From Actinomycetes bacterium (GTDB taxonomy: Bacteria; Actinomycetota; Actinomycetes; Mycobacteriales; Cryptosporangiaceae), in the NCBI GenBank assembly GCA_025963185.1, contig JAOPVE010000146.1, forward strand, positions 1 through 54,698: 54,698 nucleotides of DNA. Direction: 5' to 3'. Below the pieces are notes generated by a model. The model was not told the DNA's origin. It searched no databases and worked only from the letters and a program-made list of their open reading frames with translations. Below are positions 7,261-15,834 of this stretch, piece after piece. Every line of letters begins with the position of its first letter. The first letter of the stretch is position 1. The translations under genes were made by a program, and so were the position numbers.

Positions 7261-9648
7261 ATGCCCAACGCCACCGACGTGGCTGAGTCCCCGACCGTGA
7301 ACGGCGACGAGCCGGCCGCGGGTGCGCGGCGATCCGGATGGGCAGTGCGCTTGCTCGGATCGGGCTGGGTGCCGGCTGCGGTGCTCGCCGTGGCCACCGT
7401 GCTGGTCCTGCGGGTCTACGGGACCCCGGCGATCGACATCGCGAAGTTCGCCGGATACGTGGCCTACGCGCTGGTGATCCCCGGCACGCTGGTGTGGCGC
7501 GCGCTGTGGCGATCCCCGAAACCGCTGCTCGAAGACCTGGCCGGCGGACTCGCCACCGGGTACGCGATCGAGCTCGCCGTGTACCTCGCGGTGCGGGCGG
7601 CCGGCGTGCCGATCCTCGTCGCCTTCTGGCCCGTCGTCGTCATCGTCGCGTTCCTGGCCGTGCCGTCGCTGCGGCAGTTCTGGCGGCCGTCCGGCGGCGA
7701 GCGGCCGCCGTGGTGGTTCGGCTGGACCCTGGCCGGGACGCTCGGCGCTGCCCTGCTCGGATCCGCGGGGATGTTCTACCGCTCGCACGGGCTCTCGGCG
7801 CCCTGGTCGTCGAACCCCTACTTCGACACGCTGTACCAGGTCGCGCTGGCGAGCGAGCTGAAGAACCACGCCGTCCCCGAGTCGCCCTACCTGCTCGGAT
7901 CCGCCCTGGACTACCACTGGTTCGTCCACGCCCACCTCGCCGCGTCGAGCTGGATCACCGGGATCGAGCTCGACACCCTGATCTACCGGTTCTACGCGCT
8001 GCCGATGCTCGCCGGGCTCACCGCGCTCATCGCGATCCTGGCCTGGCGGATCTCGCGCACCTGGTGGGCCGGGGCGCTCGCCGGCGCGATGGTCTTCGTG
8101 GTCAGCGCGCTGAGCCCGTACCAGTGGAGCCAGGCCGCGTTCTTCGACCTCTCGCTGCTCGAATCGAACATGTGGACCAGCCCCACGCAGACGTTCGCGG
8201 CCGTGCTGTTCGCCGCCGCCGTGCTCGTCGTCGCCGCGAGGCTGCGCGGGGAGTCCTCCGGGCGCGGCCCGTGGATCCTCGCCGCGCTCCTGCTGGCCGC
8301 GGTCATGGGCGCCAAGGCGACCTTCCTCCCGCTGCTGCTCGGCGGGCTCGGCCTCGTCGTACTCGTGAGCTGGCTCCGGGACAAGATGTCGCGCGATCCG
8401 TCCGGACGCTGGTGGCAGCTCCCCGCCGCCGGCCGCAGCGCCCTCGTCGCGGCCGCCATGACCGTCGTGTTCTTCCTGTTCGCCAGCCTCGTGATCTTCG
8501 GCGGCGGCTCGCACGCGCTCCAGATCCGGCCGTTGCAGACGATCCGGTTCGAGGGCGCCATGCTCCTCACCGGACTCAGCCAGGGCTACTCCACCCACCC
8601 TGGGCTCTCGCTCACCGTGATCATCGTCGGGCTCACGCTGCTCGCGTGGGGGATCCGCAGCGTGGCCATGCTGGGCACCAGGGCCAGCCGCCGCGATCCG
8701 GCGATCCAGCTGCTCGCGGGCATCAGCCTCACCGGGGTCGGCCTCACCCTCGCACTGCGCCACCCCGGCGTCAGCCAGACCTACTTCCTGCGCTCGGTGG
8801 CCCCGTACCTGGGCGTGCTGTCCGCGTGCGGGATCGTCGCGCTGATCCCCGCGGCCCGCCGCAGCCGTGCCCTCGCCGCCGCCGTGGCCGGTGCGGGGCT
8901 CGCCGGTGGGGTGCTCGCCTGGGCCGTCGTCCACGCGCTTCCCGCGGATCCGCCGAAGGGGTCGATCCCCCACGTCGAGGCCGGGCTCGCCGAGCCGTTC
9001 GCCATCATCGGCGCCGTGATCGCCGTGGCCGCGATCGCCCTCGCCGTGGCCCGCGCCAACGTCAGCTGGCTGCGCGGAGTCACCGCCGTCCTGATCGTCG
9101 CCGCCATCACCGGCACCGGCCTGGCGCCCTCCGCCGACCGGCTGATCAACACCGCCGAATCCCTCCAGTCCGCCTGGCGGGTCGTGCCGCCGCTGGCTCC
9201 GGGCGAGCGGGACATCCCGTCCGGCGGGATCGCGGCCGCGCGCTGGGTCCGGGCGCACTCGTCGCCGTCCGACGTCGTCGCCACCAACACCCACTGCCGC
9301 CGCGTGTACAAGGACACCTGCGACAATCGCCACTTCTGGATCGCCGGGTTCACCGAGCGCCGCGTACTCGTCGAGAGCTGGGGCTACACCCGGCCCATCT
9401 ACGACGAGGCCTGGTCCGGCAAGGGCGCGTTCTTCCAGCTCCCGTACTGGGATCCGGCCCGGCTCGCCGAGAACGACGGGCTGTTCCAGCACCCGTCGGC
9501 GTCCGCGGCCGCGATCCTGCGGCACAAGTACGGGGTCCGGTGGCTCGTGGTGGACCGCCGCTACGATCCGCCCTCGCCGAAGCTGGGCACCGTAGCCACC
9601 CTCCGCTACACCCGAGGCGACACCACAATCTACGAACTCCCCCACTGA
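7261..9648 (+). CDS. Large polytopic membrane protein, GT-C-like (paralog of 11107-13356)
   Basis: The protein is 795 residues from ATG 7261. After a polar 25-residue N-terminus it has about 12-14 membrane helices and a C-terminal extracytoplasmic domain of about 180 residues. Signature segments are GSALDYHWFVHAHLA near residue 215, AARWVRAHSSPSDVVATNTHC, ERRVLVESWGYT and KYGVRWLVVDRRY. All have counterparts in the leftward protein at 11107-13356, so the two are paralogs. The overall architecture, with an acidic first loop and a soluble tail, resembles GT-C glycosyltransferases that use lipid-linked sugars, but I see no decisive catalytic motif. The cysteines in THCRRVYKDTC could form a disulfide outside the membrane. 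A 52-bp element follows the stop. Confidence 0.9.
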   Translation: MPNATDVAESPTVNGDEPAAGARRSGWAVRLLGSGWVPAAVLAVATVLVLRVYGTPAIDIAKFAGYVAYALVIPGTLVWRALWRSPKPLLEDLAGGLATGYAIELAVYLAVRAAGVPILVAFWPVVVIVAFLAVPSLRQFWRPSGGERPPWWFGWTLAGTLGAALLGSAGMFYRSHGLSAPWSSNPYFDTLYQVALASELKNHAVPESPYLLGSALDYHWFVHAHLAASSWITGIELDTLIYRFYALPMLAGLTALIAILAWRISRTWWAGALAGAMVFVVSALSPYQWSQAAFFDLSLLESNMWTSPTQTFAAVLFAAAVLVVAARLRGESSGRGPWILAALLLAAVMGAKATFLPLLLGGLGLVVLVSWLRDKMSRDPSGRWWQLPAAGRSALVAAAMTVVFFLFASLVIFGGGSHALQIRPLQTIRFEGAMLLTGLSQGYSTHPGLSLTVIIVGLTLLAWGIRSVAMLGTRASRRDPAIQLLAGISLTGVGLTLALRHPGVSQTYFLRSVAPYLGVLSACGIVALIPAARRSRALAAAVAGAGLAGGVLAWAVVHALPADPPKGSIPHVEAGLAEPFAIIGAVIAVAAIALAVARANVSWLRGVTAVLIVAAITGTGLAPSADRLINTAESLQSAWRVVPPLAPGERDIPSGGIAAARWVRAHSSPSDVVATNTHCRRVYKDTCDNRHFWIAGFTERRVLVESWGYTRPIYDEAWSGKGAFFQLPYWDPARLAENDGLFQHPSASAAAILRHKYGVRWLVVDRRYDPPSPKLGTVATLRYTRGDTTIYELPH

Positions 9649-9668
9649 CCCACCCGCCCCACCACCAC

Positions 9669-9720
9669 CGAAGTGTGTGCCACTAGACCGGCTATGACCG
9701 GCGCAGCGGCACGCACTTCG
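9669..9720. repeat. 52-bp palindromic element, subfamily B, copy 2
   Basis: Left arm CGAAGTGTGTGCCACTAG, core GACCGGCTATGACCGGC, right arm GCGGCACGCACTTCG. It lies between the convergent large membrane-protein gene (stop 9648) and the ahcY gene (stop 9769). Compared with subfamily A, GGTAA/TTACC in the arms is replaced by TGCC/GGCA on both sides, keeping the stem paired. Confidence 0.85.
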
Positions 9721-9768
9721 CGGAGGGGGGTCCCGGGGGGGGTGGGGTACGTCCAGGGGTGGGAGGGG

Positions 9769-11034
9769 TTAGTCCCAGGAGGTGAGGTAGGCGGCTTGGG
9801 CGTCCGTCAGGGTGTCGATTTCCACGCCGAATGCCGCGAGCTTGAGGCGGGCCACCTCGCGGTCGATCTCGGCGGGGACCTCCAGGACGCCGCCGCCGGC
9901 CGGGGCGCCACCGTTGAGCAGCCACTCCACGGTGAGGGCCTGGACCGCGAACGAGATATCCATGACCGACGCCGGATGCCCCTCGGCCGCCGCGAGGTTC
10001 GCGACCCGCCCCTCGGCCAGGAGCATCAGCCGCCGCCCGTCCGACATGACGAACTCGTCGACGTTGGGCCGGACCCGGGCCCGGTGCGCGACGGCGTTCT
10101 CGACCAGCCAGGCGGCGTCGACCTCGATGTCGAAGTGCCCCGCGTTGGCGATCACGGCGCCGTCCTTCATAAGCTTGAAGTGGCTCGGCCCGATGACGTC
10201 CCGGTTGCCGCTGACCGTGACGAAGACGTCCCCGACGCGAGCCGCATCGGCCATCGGCAGGACCGTGTACCCGACGAGGACCGCGTCAAGAGCCCGGGCC
10301 GGATCCACCTCGGTAACCAGCACGCGCGCACCCATCCCGGCGAGCCGCTCGGCGACCCCGCGCCCGACGTGCCCAAACCCGGCGACGACCACGGTGGCCC
10401 CCGCGAGCAGCATGTTCGTGGATCGCAGCAGCGCGTCGACGGTGGACTGCCCGGTGCCGTACCGGTTGTCGAACAGGTGCTTGGTCGGGCTGTCCGTGAC
10501 GGCGACGACGGGGTACCGCAGGGCTCCCGCGGCCGCCATGGCCCGCAGCCGGACCACGCCGGTGGTGGTCTCCTCGCAGCCGCCCCGGACGCCGGGCAGC
10601 AGGTCGGTGTAGTCCGTGTGCAGGGCCGTGACCAGGTCGCAGGCGTCGTCGAGGACGATCTCGGGCGGGACTGCGAGGGTGGCGTCGATGGATCGCTGAT
10701 AGGCGGCGCGGTCGCTGCGGTACCGGGCGAAGACGCTGATCCCGTACTCGCCGACGAGCGCGGCGGCGGTGTCGTCCTGGGTGGAGAGAGGGTTGGACGC
10801 GGCGATCCGGACGTGCGCGCCGCCTTCGTGCAGGGTCCGCATGAGGTTCGCGGTCTCGGTGGTGATGTGCATGCAGGCGGAGATCTTCAGGCCGTCCAGC
10901 GGGCGGTCGGCGGCGAATCGCTCGCGGATGCTGCGCAGGACCGGCATGCCCCGGTCGGACCACTCGATGCGGGCTCGGCCCTGCTCGGCGAGGCCGAGGT
11001 CGGCGACATCGTGCGGTACGGATCGGCGTGCCAC
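9769..11034 (-). CDS. ahcY: Adenosylhomocysteinase, short (archaeal/Thermotoga-like) form
   Basis: The 421-residue enzyme hydrolyses S-adenosylhomocysteine to adenosine and homocysteine with bound NAD, recycling the methylation by-product. Landmarks are HITTETA (56-62), GCEETTTG (152-159), and VTDSPTKHLFDNRYG with K185 and D189. The NAD loop is GFGHVGRG, followed by GHFDIEVD and LAEGRVANL with EGHPASVMD. It is about 70 residues shorter than mycobacterial or mammalian enzymes, lacking their internal insertion. It ends YLTSWD rather than the K-Y-R-Y tail and has T194 where long forms have a Cys. Short forms are typical of archaea and Thermotoga, and some prefer S-inosyl-homocysteine. It is flanked by the two paralogous membrane-protein genes. 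Confidence 0.95.
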   Translation of the reverse strand: MARRSVPHDVADLGLAEQGRARIEWSDRGMPVLRSIRERFAADRPLDGLKISACMHITTETANLMRTLHEGGAHVRIAASNPLSTQDDTAAALVGEYGISVFARYRSDRAAYQRSIDATLAVPPEIVLDDACDLVTALHTDYTDLLPGVRGGCEETTTGVVRLRAMAAAGALRYPVVAVTDSPTKHLFDNRYGTGQSTVDALLRSTNMLLAGATVVVAGFGHVGRGVAERLAGMGARVLVTEVDPARALDAVLVGYTVLPMADAARVGDVFVTVSGNRDVIGPSHFKLMKDGAVIANAGHFDIEVDAAWLVENAVAHRARVRPNVDEFVMSDGRRLMLLAEGRVANLAAAEGHPASVMDISFAVQALTVEWLLNGGAPAGGGVLEVPAEIDREVARLKLAAFGVEIDTLTDAQAAYLTSWD

Positions 11035-11106
11035 GCGTCCTGCCCTTCGTCGGCGGCCTAGATCGCCAATCTTGGCACGCCGGTCCGGCAGCGGACCGGC
11101 GGCCCG

Positions 11107-13356
11107 TCAGCCCCGGATCTCGTAGACCCGCACCGGACCGGCCGCGAAGCGCTCGGTCGTGACCGTCGCGAGCTGTGCCGAGACCGGCCCGGACCCCGCG
11201 TCCGTGAACACCCACCGGACCCCGTACCGCTGCCGGAGCGCGAGGGCCTCGGCCCTGGTCGGCCGGGCGAGGAAGGCGTCGTTGCGGCGGAGCAGCGCCT
11301 GGTCCCAGAACGGCAGTGTGTTGGGGTAGGACCGGCCGGGCCGGGCGGCCCCCATGAGCGCGTTCTCGGTGGTGTAGCCCCAGCCCTCGACGAGCACCCG
11401 GCGCTCGGTGTACGCGGAGACCCAGAACGACAGCGCGTCGCAGGGCTTCGGCGGAGCGTAGGGGCCGCCGGCACAGTGCACGTTGGTCAGCACGACGTCC
11501 CGCACTCCGGAGTGGTCGCGCAGCCACCGGGCGGCGGTGAGTTCGCTGCCAGCGCGGGCGGGAGTACGGGGGCCGAGGTGGCCGGTGAGCGCGAGCGCCG
11601 ATCCGTAGACAGCTTGTGCGCCCACCCGGACCGACCCCGCGCCGGCGAACACGAGCACCAGTGCCAGCGGGACGGCCGCCCGGCGCCGGGACGCGGCGGC
11701 GGCGATCACGGCAACCAGCAGGGCGAGCACCAGCACGGGCCGCAGCAACGCGCCGATCGAGAATCCCGGCACGCCCCGGATCGTCAGCCGCACCCCGAAC
11801 ACCGCCGCGCACACCACTCCGGCGGCGGCCCCGGCGGCCAGCAGTGAGAGGGCCAGCACTCCGCCGCGCCGTCCGGACGGCAGCCGGGCCGCGATGGCCC
11901 AGGCGGCGCCGGCGGCGAGCAGCGGGAGCGCGTTCCGGTAGAAGTAGAGCTGGCTCTGGCCGGAGTGGTAGAGCAGCACGGCGGTCGCGATCGCGGCACC
12001 GGCGACGCCGCCGAGCGCCCATACGGCGGGGTCGCGGCGGGTGTCCCGGGCGGCGAGCAGCAGCGCGCCAGACCAGGGCGCGGCGAAGAAGACCAGCATG
12101 AGGATCGTGATCACAGCCGACACCCGCAGTCCCGGCTGGGCGGGCCAGTGCCCGGTGAAGGTGGACGCCACAGCGGACTGCGCGACCACCCCGAGCGGCT
12201 CGACCCGCATCCCGTAGGACTGTCCGCCGTACACGAGCCAGTACGCGATCGCGTAGGTGGCGCTGGCCGCGGTGAGCAGCGCGAGGGCGGGCCGGTGCAC
12301 CCGCCGCCGGACGACGGCCTCGGCGGCGAGCACGGTTCCCGCCGCCGCGATGACCAGGGGAAGCACCGTGCCCTTGGCCCCGGACACGGCGGCGAGCAGC
12401 GGCAGGATCAGCACCCAGGACCGCATCCCGGGTTCGCCCCGGGCCGCCGTCCCCCGCACGATGTCGACCACGAGGATCGCGAGCGGCGCGAACAACGCCA
12501 TCGAGAAGGTCAGCGTCGGGCTGAGGTACAGGATCGCGGCGAGCAGGTTCCCGAACGCGGCGTACCGGGGCGAGTCGGCGGCGCTGGTGAGTCCGGTGAT
12601 GAGCGGCTCCCCCACCACGAGGGTGAGAAAGGCGGCCAGCGGACCGGACCACGGCCGCCCCGACAGCCGGACCGCCAGCGCGCCCGTCCCGACCACGAGC
12701 ACGATCAGCATGACCGGCAGCGCGAGCCGGACCAGCAGGGTCGACAGCTCGATGCCGGTGGCGTCGTGCGCGGCGGCCAGGTGGGCGGCGAGGAACCAGT
12801 GGTAGTCGAGGGGGGATCCGAGGACGTAGCCCATCTCGGGCGGCCACCGGTGCGCGACGTCCGCGGTGAAGGCGAGCACGAACACGACGTCCTTGTCGGG
12901 CATGGCGAGTCCGCCGAACGCGTCGGCCATGCCCGCGCCGCCGCCCGCCGCGCCGCCGCGGAAGCACGCGTAGGCGAACCAGATCAGCACGGTGCCGGTG
13001 ATTCCGGCGTACGCGCTGGCCAACGGCACCGGCATCGGATCCGCCGCGCTGCGGAACCGGGACCGCAGCGCGGGCACCACGGCGAACACCGCGACGACGC
13101 AGAGGGGAACGACGAGGCCGAGCCGGGGGACTCCGAGCGCGGACGCGCCGATCCGGGCGAGTACCTCGACGGCATAGCCGACGGCGGTCCCTGCGGCGTA
13201 CTCCTCGGCACGGAACCGCAGCTGTGGCCCGAAGGCCCGCCACAGGAGGGTGCCCGGGATCGCGAGACCGAGCACGACGTACGCGCCGAACCGCGCGATG
13301 GTGCCCACGGGAACGCCGAACTGGATCCAGAGGAAGACCAGCAGCGCGGCCACCAA
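11107..13356 (-). CDS. Large polytopic membrane protein, GT-C-like (paralog of 7261-9648)
   Basis: The protein is 749 residues from TTG 13356, or 748 from the adjacent GTG 13353; a TAG upstream closes the frame. It has about 12-14 membrane helices with an extracytoplasmic C-terminal domain. It shares with the 7261-9648 product the segments GSPLDYHWFLAAHLAA, AARWLRDHSGVRDVVLTNVHC, ERRVLVEGWGYT and RYGVRWVFTD, in the same order. The first loop MPDKDVVFVLAFTADVAHRWPPE is acidic, as in GT-C enzymes. The activity is unknown; transfer of a lipid-linked sugar or a lipid-anchored export role are both possible. It lies 72 nt upstream of ahcY on the same strand, so co-transcription is possible. Confidence 0.88.
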   Translation of the reverse strand: MVAALLVFLWIQFGVPVGTIARFGAYVVLGLAIPGTLLWRAFGPQLRFRAEEYAAGTAVGYAVEVLARIGASALGVPRLGLVVPLCVVAVFAVVPALRSRFRSAADPMPVPLASAYAGITGTVLIWFAYACFRGGAAGGGAGMADAFGGLAMPDKDVVFVLAFTADVAHRWPPEMGYVLGSPLDYHWFLAAHLAAAHDATGIELSTLLVRLALPVMLIVLVVGTGALAVRLSGRPWSGPLAAFLTLVVGEPLITGLTSAADSPRYAAFGNLLAAILYLSPTLTFSMALFAPLAILVVDIVRGTAARGEPGMRSWVLILPLLAAVSGAKGTVLPLVIAAAGTVLAAEAVVRRRVHRPALALLTAASATYAIAYWLVYGGQSYGMRVEPLGVVAQSAVASTFTGHWPAQPGLRVSAVITILMLVFFAAPWSGALLLAARDTRRDPAVWALGGVAGAAIATAVLLYHSGQSQLYFYRNALPLLAAGAAWAIAARLPSGRRGGVLALSLLAAGAAAGVVCAAVFGVRLTIRGVPGFSIGALLRPVLVLALLVAVIAAAASRRRAAVPLALVLVFAGAGSVRVGAQAVYGSALALTGHLGPRTPARAGSELTAARWLRDHSGVRDVVLTNVHCAGGPYAPPKPCDALSFWVSAYTERRVLVEGWGYTTENALMGAARPGRSYPNTLPFWDQALLRRNDAFLARPTRAEALALRQRYGVRWVFTDAGSGPVSAQLATVTTERFAAGPVRVYEIRG

Positions 13357-13805
13357 ACCCGCAGAGAACCATCCCCGGATCGCCTAGCCCGAGCGCCCGC
13401 TCCCGCCGGTCAGCGCCTCCGCGCGCTGGCTCGGTGCCGATCCCATCGCCCGCCGTTTCGTCCCGCGGTCGCCCCATACGACCGAGATCTCGAAGAGTAG
13501 CCGGTGCATTACGCACAGTGTTGCGAGGCCGTTGCCCTTTGGTGCTTGCGCGCCATCAGTACAGTCGAATTCGCTCGTGAATTCGCGAGTGAAACTGGCC
13601 AGGGCACGGAGCAATTCGTTCTCCTGGGCAGGGCATTGAAACCCCACGGCCGCCATTGGGCAACGCCGCCGGAACAGTTGTTTTGGCGGGGCTGCGCTGT
13701 GCCCGGACGAAGTCCCCCCATACACGGACTTCACATTGCCAGAGCCGATATTGCGTATTCGCGCAATAGCGTCACGACGATCCGGAGCAAGGAAGAGAGA
13801 GACGA
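13357..13805. promoter_or_regulatory. Long, less GC-rich divergent intergenic region
   Basis: These 449 bp separate the leftward 11107-13356 gene from the rightward GT-C gene. The stretch from about 13500 to 13800 is visibly richer in A and T than its surroundings. It has no convincing gene: the open frames on both strands lack the GC-rich third positions seen in real genes here. It carries an imperfect 16-bp palindrome centred on GAATTC (13574-13589), a second GAATTC at 13567-13572, and a dyad at 13749-13768. It probably holds divergent promoters. Confidence 0.5.
13749..13768. promoter_or_regulatory. Dyad TATTGCG-N6-CGCAATA upstream of the GT-C gene
   Basis: Perfect 7-bp arms separated by TATTCG, 38 nt upstream of the GTG at 13806. 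The position fits an operator overlapping a promoter. The binding protein is unknown. Confidence 0.4.
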
Positions 13806-15341
13806 GTGAGCGAGATCACCATGGCGGCTCCCGCGCCCCGCGCCCCGCTCGATCTCGCGACCGGCACGACCGCCCCGAGCACCCCCGCCAGGCCGCCCGC
13901 CACCCCCCGTGGCCTGCGGCCGGACGACTGGCTCAACCGCGGCGCCTACTGGCTCGTTCCCGTCCTCGCCTCGTTTGCGGTCGTACTGTGGCACATCGGG
14001 CGCCCCCAGTTGTGGCGGGACGAATTGTTCACCTGGGTGCGGTCGACGATGTCACTCGGCGAGATCTATCAGGTCATCCACGAGGTCGACTCGGTATTCG
14101 TCCCCTATTACATCGCGATGCACGGCTGGACGGCCATCGCCGGGACGTCGGTGGTCGCGCTGCGGCTCCCGTCCGCCATCGCGATGACGATTGCGGCGGG
14201 CGTGATCGCGGTACTCGGCAAGCGCCTGTTCGGCCCTCTCGCTGGGCTCGTCGCGGGCCTGCTATTTGCACTCATTCCGGCTACCTCGCGATTCGGCCAA
14301 GAGGCAAAACCACACATCTTCGCCCTGTTGTTCGTCGCCCTGTCGACGCTCCTGCTGCTCCGTGCGCTCGAACGGCCGCACTGGACCCGCTGGTCCCTGT
14401 ACGCGCTCACCTGCAGTCTGATCGGTTTCAGCCACCTGCTCGCCTACGTCGCGGTGTTCGCCCACGGGGTCGCCGTGTTCGCCCTGCACTGGCGCGACCG
14501 CCGCGTGCTGCTCTCCGCGCTCGCCGCCGTGGCCGTCTCGACGATCCCCGTCGGGCTGCTCGCGACCGCCGGGTACGCCAACAAGGACGGCATGGCCTGG
14601 CTGCCGCTGACCAGCCAGCAGACGCTGTACGACTTCCCGGTCAAGCTGTTCAGCGCGAGCATCTTCCACATCTCCGGCGACGGGCTGTTCGCCGGGATCG
14701 TGCTCGCCCTCGCCGTGGTGGCGATCAGCGTGCTCGGGCGCAGGGCGGCGGTCCCGGCGATCCTCGCCGTGGTGCCGCCGGTGGTGCTCATCGCCGCCGG
14801 ATCCGTCCAGCACGTCTACCACCCGCGCTACCTGCTGTACACGCTCGTGGGATGGATCCTGCTCGCCGCCGCGTACGCGGTCCGGCTGCGGCCCGCCGTC
14901 ATGCTCGGCCTGGGGCTGGTGCTGGGGTTCCTCGCGTTACCGGGCCAGCTCACCGAGCGGCAGGCCAACGGGCACGGCGACTACGGCGTCCAGGCGATGG
15001 CCGCCGTCATGGCGACCCAGGCGCACACCGGCGATGCGGTCATGTACCAGGTGTCCGCGGGCGACTGGCTCAGCGTCGGCACCTCGTACTACCTCCCGCG
15101 CGCCCCGCACTATGCCGCCGGGGCACCCCACACCGAGCACGACCTCAAGCGCGTCGAGTGCACCGGCACAGCCGCGTGCTCGGTGCCGAGAGGACCGCTC
15201 TGGGTGCTCTGCATGGGCAAGCACACCACGCTCGCCGAGTGCCTCAGCCCGGCCGACCTCGCCGCCGCCGAGCGCGCCCACCCCGGAGCCACCCCCGCGC
15301 TGATCAGGGACTACCGCTTCACGATCCTGCGGCTGGGCTGA
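13806..15341 (+). CDS. GT-C type glycosyltransferase (ArnT/PMT-like), integral membrane
   Basis: The GTG at 13806 follows AAGGAAGAGAGAGAC. The 511-residue product has a Pro/Thr-rich N-terminus of about 40 residues, about 10-11 helices and a soluble C-terminus. The first periplasmic loop reads RPQLWRDELFTWVRSTMSL, with the acidic D-E pair that is the catalytic signature of the PMT/ArnT clan, then SVFVPYYIAMHGWTAIAG. SRFGQEAKPHIFALLF matches the family's RYARPYAL-like region. It should transfer a sugar from a polyprenyl phosphate donor to an envelope acceptor. The C-terminal domain has Cys residues (VECTGTAACS) suited to disulfides. The nearby mannose operon makes a mannosyl donor plausible. 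Confidence 0.85.
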   Translation: MSEITMAAPAPRAPLDLATGTTAPSTPARPPATPRGLRPDDWLNRGAYWLVPVLASFAVVLWHIGRPQLWRDELFTWVRSTMSLGEIYQVIHEVDSVFVPYYIAMHGWTAIAGTSVVALRLPSAIAMTIAAGVIAVLGKRLFGPLAGLVAGLLFALIPATSRFGQEAKPHIFALLFVALSTLLLLRALERPHWTRWSLYALTCSLIGFSHLLAYVAVFAHGVAVFALHWRDRRVLLSALAAVAVSTIPVGLLATAGYANKDGMAWLPLTSQQTLYDFPVKLFSASIFHISGDGLFAGIVLALAVVAISVLGRRAAVPAILAVVPPVVLIAAGSVQHVYHPRYLLYTLVGWILLAAAYAVRLRPAVMLGLGLVLGFLALPGQLTERQANGHGDYGVQAMAAVMATQAHTGDAVMYQVSAGDWLSVGTSYYLPRAPHYAAGAPHTEHDLKRVECTGTAACSVPRGPLWVLCMGKHTTLAECLSPADLAAAERAHPGATPALIRDYRFTILRLG

Positions 15342-15347
15342 CCGGAG

Positions 15348-15785
15348 CTACCGGGCCTCGTCCGGGTCGGCGATGTGGATCACCGGGTAGGCGCCGGTGG
15401 GGACCTCGACGATCGGGCCGGGGGGCGGGGCTGCCGGGAGATCCGTCAGAAGGCTTTCGTGCTTGTTCTGTTCCCACCGCAGCCAGTCGGCGGCGGGTAC
15501 GTCCTCGGGGCGGGTCGGCTCGGCGGTGAACCATTCGTCGAGCGCCTCGTTGAGGAACTGGTCGCGCCGCAGCCGCAGCGCGAAGCCGACGTCGGTCAGG
15601 CCGATGCCGTAGCGCTCCAGCAGTTCGCGCAGTGTGCGCAGCCGCTGGAGTTCCTCCGGGCCGTACAGCCGGTAGCCCGCGGTCGACCGCGGTGCGGCGA
15701 CGAGCCCGACCTGTTCGATGTACCGGAGCATCCGCGGTGACCAGCCCGTGGTCTCCGCCGCCTCCTGGATCGTGAGCCTGTCCAT
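15348..15785 (-). CDS. MerR-family transcriptional regulator
   Basis: The product is 145 residues from ATG 15785; a longer frame to 15824 is less likely. The N-terminal winged helix is MDRLTIQEAAETTGWSPRMLRYIEQVGLV, followed by RSTAGYRLYGPEELQRLRTL, both classic MerR features. A coiled dimerisation helix follows. There is no Cys-rich metal site. The C-terminal part (PGPIVEVPTGAYPVIHIADPDE) is specific to an actinobacterial subgroup. It lies 49 nt downstream of manA on the same strand and ends 6 bp from the convergent GT-C gene stop. Its targets are unknown. Confidence 0.9.
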   Translation of the reverse strand: MDRLTIQEAAETTGWSPRMLRYIEQVGLVAAPRSTAGYRLYGPEELQRLRTLRELLERYGIGLTDVGFALRLRRDQFLNEALDEWFTAEPTRPEDVPAADWLRWEQNKHESLLTDLPAAPPPGPIVEVPTGAYPVIHIADPDEAR

Positions 15786-15834
15786 TGGGCACGAGGTTAT
15801 CAGCGCCCTGTCAGGGTTGCCCAAACCGGTGCGG

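Noticed and set aside
11035-11106. S-adenosylhomocysteine riboswitch before ahcY
   Set aside because: The 72-bp gap is too short and I saw no matching stem arrangement.
10286-13516. 1076-codon leftward frame across the large membrane protein and ahcY
   Set aside because: The product is mostly Arg, Ala and Gly without pattern, out of frame with two well-supported genes.
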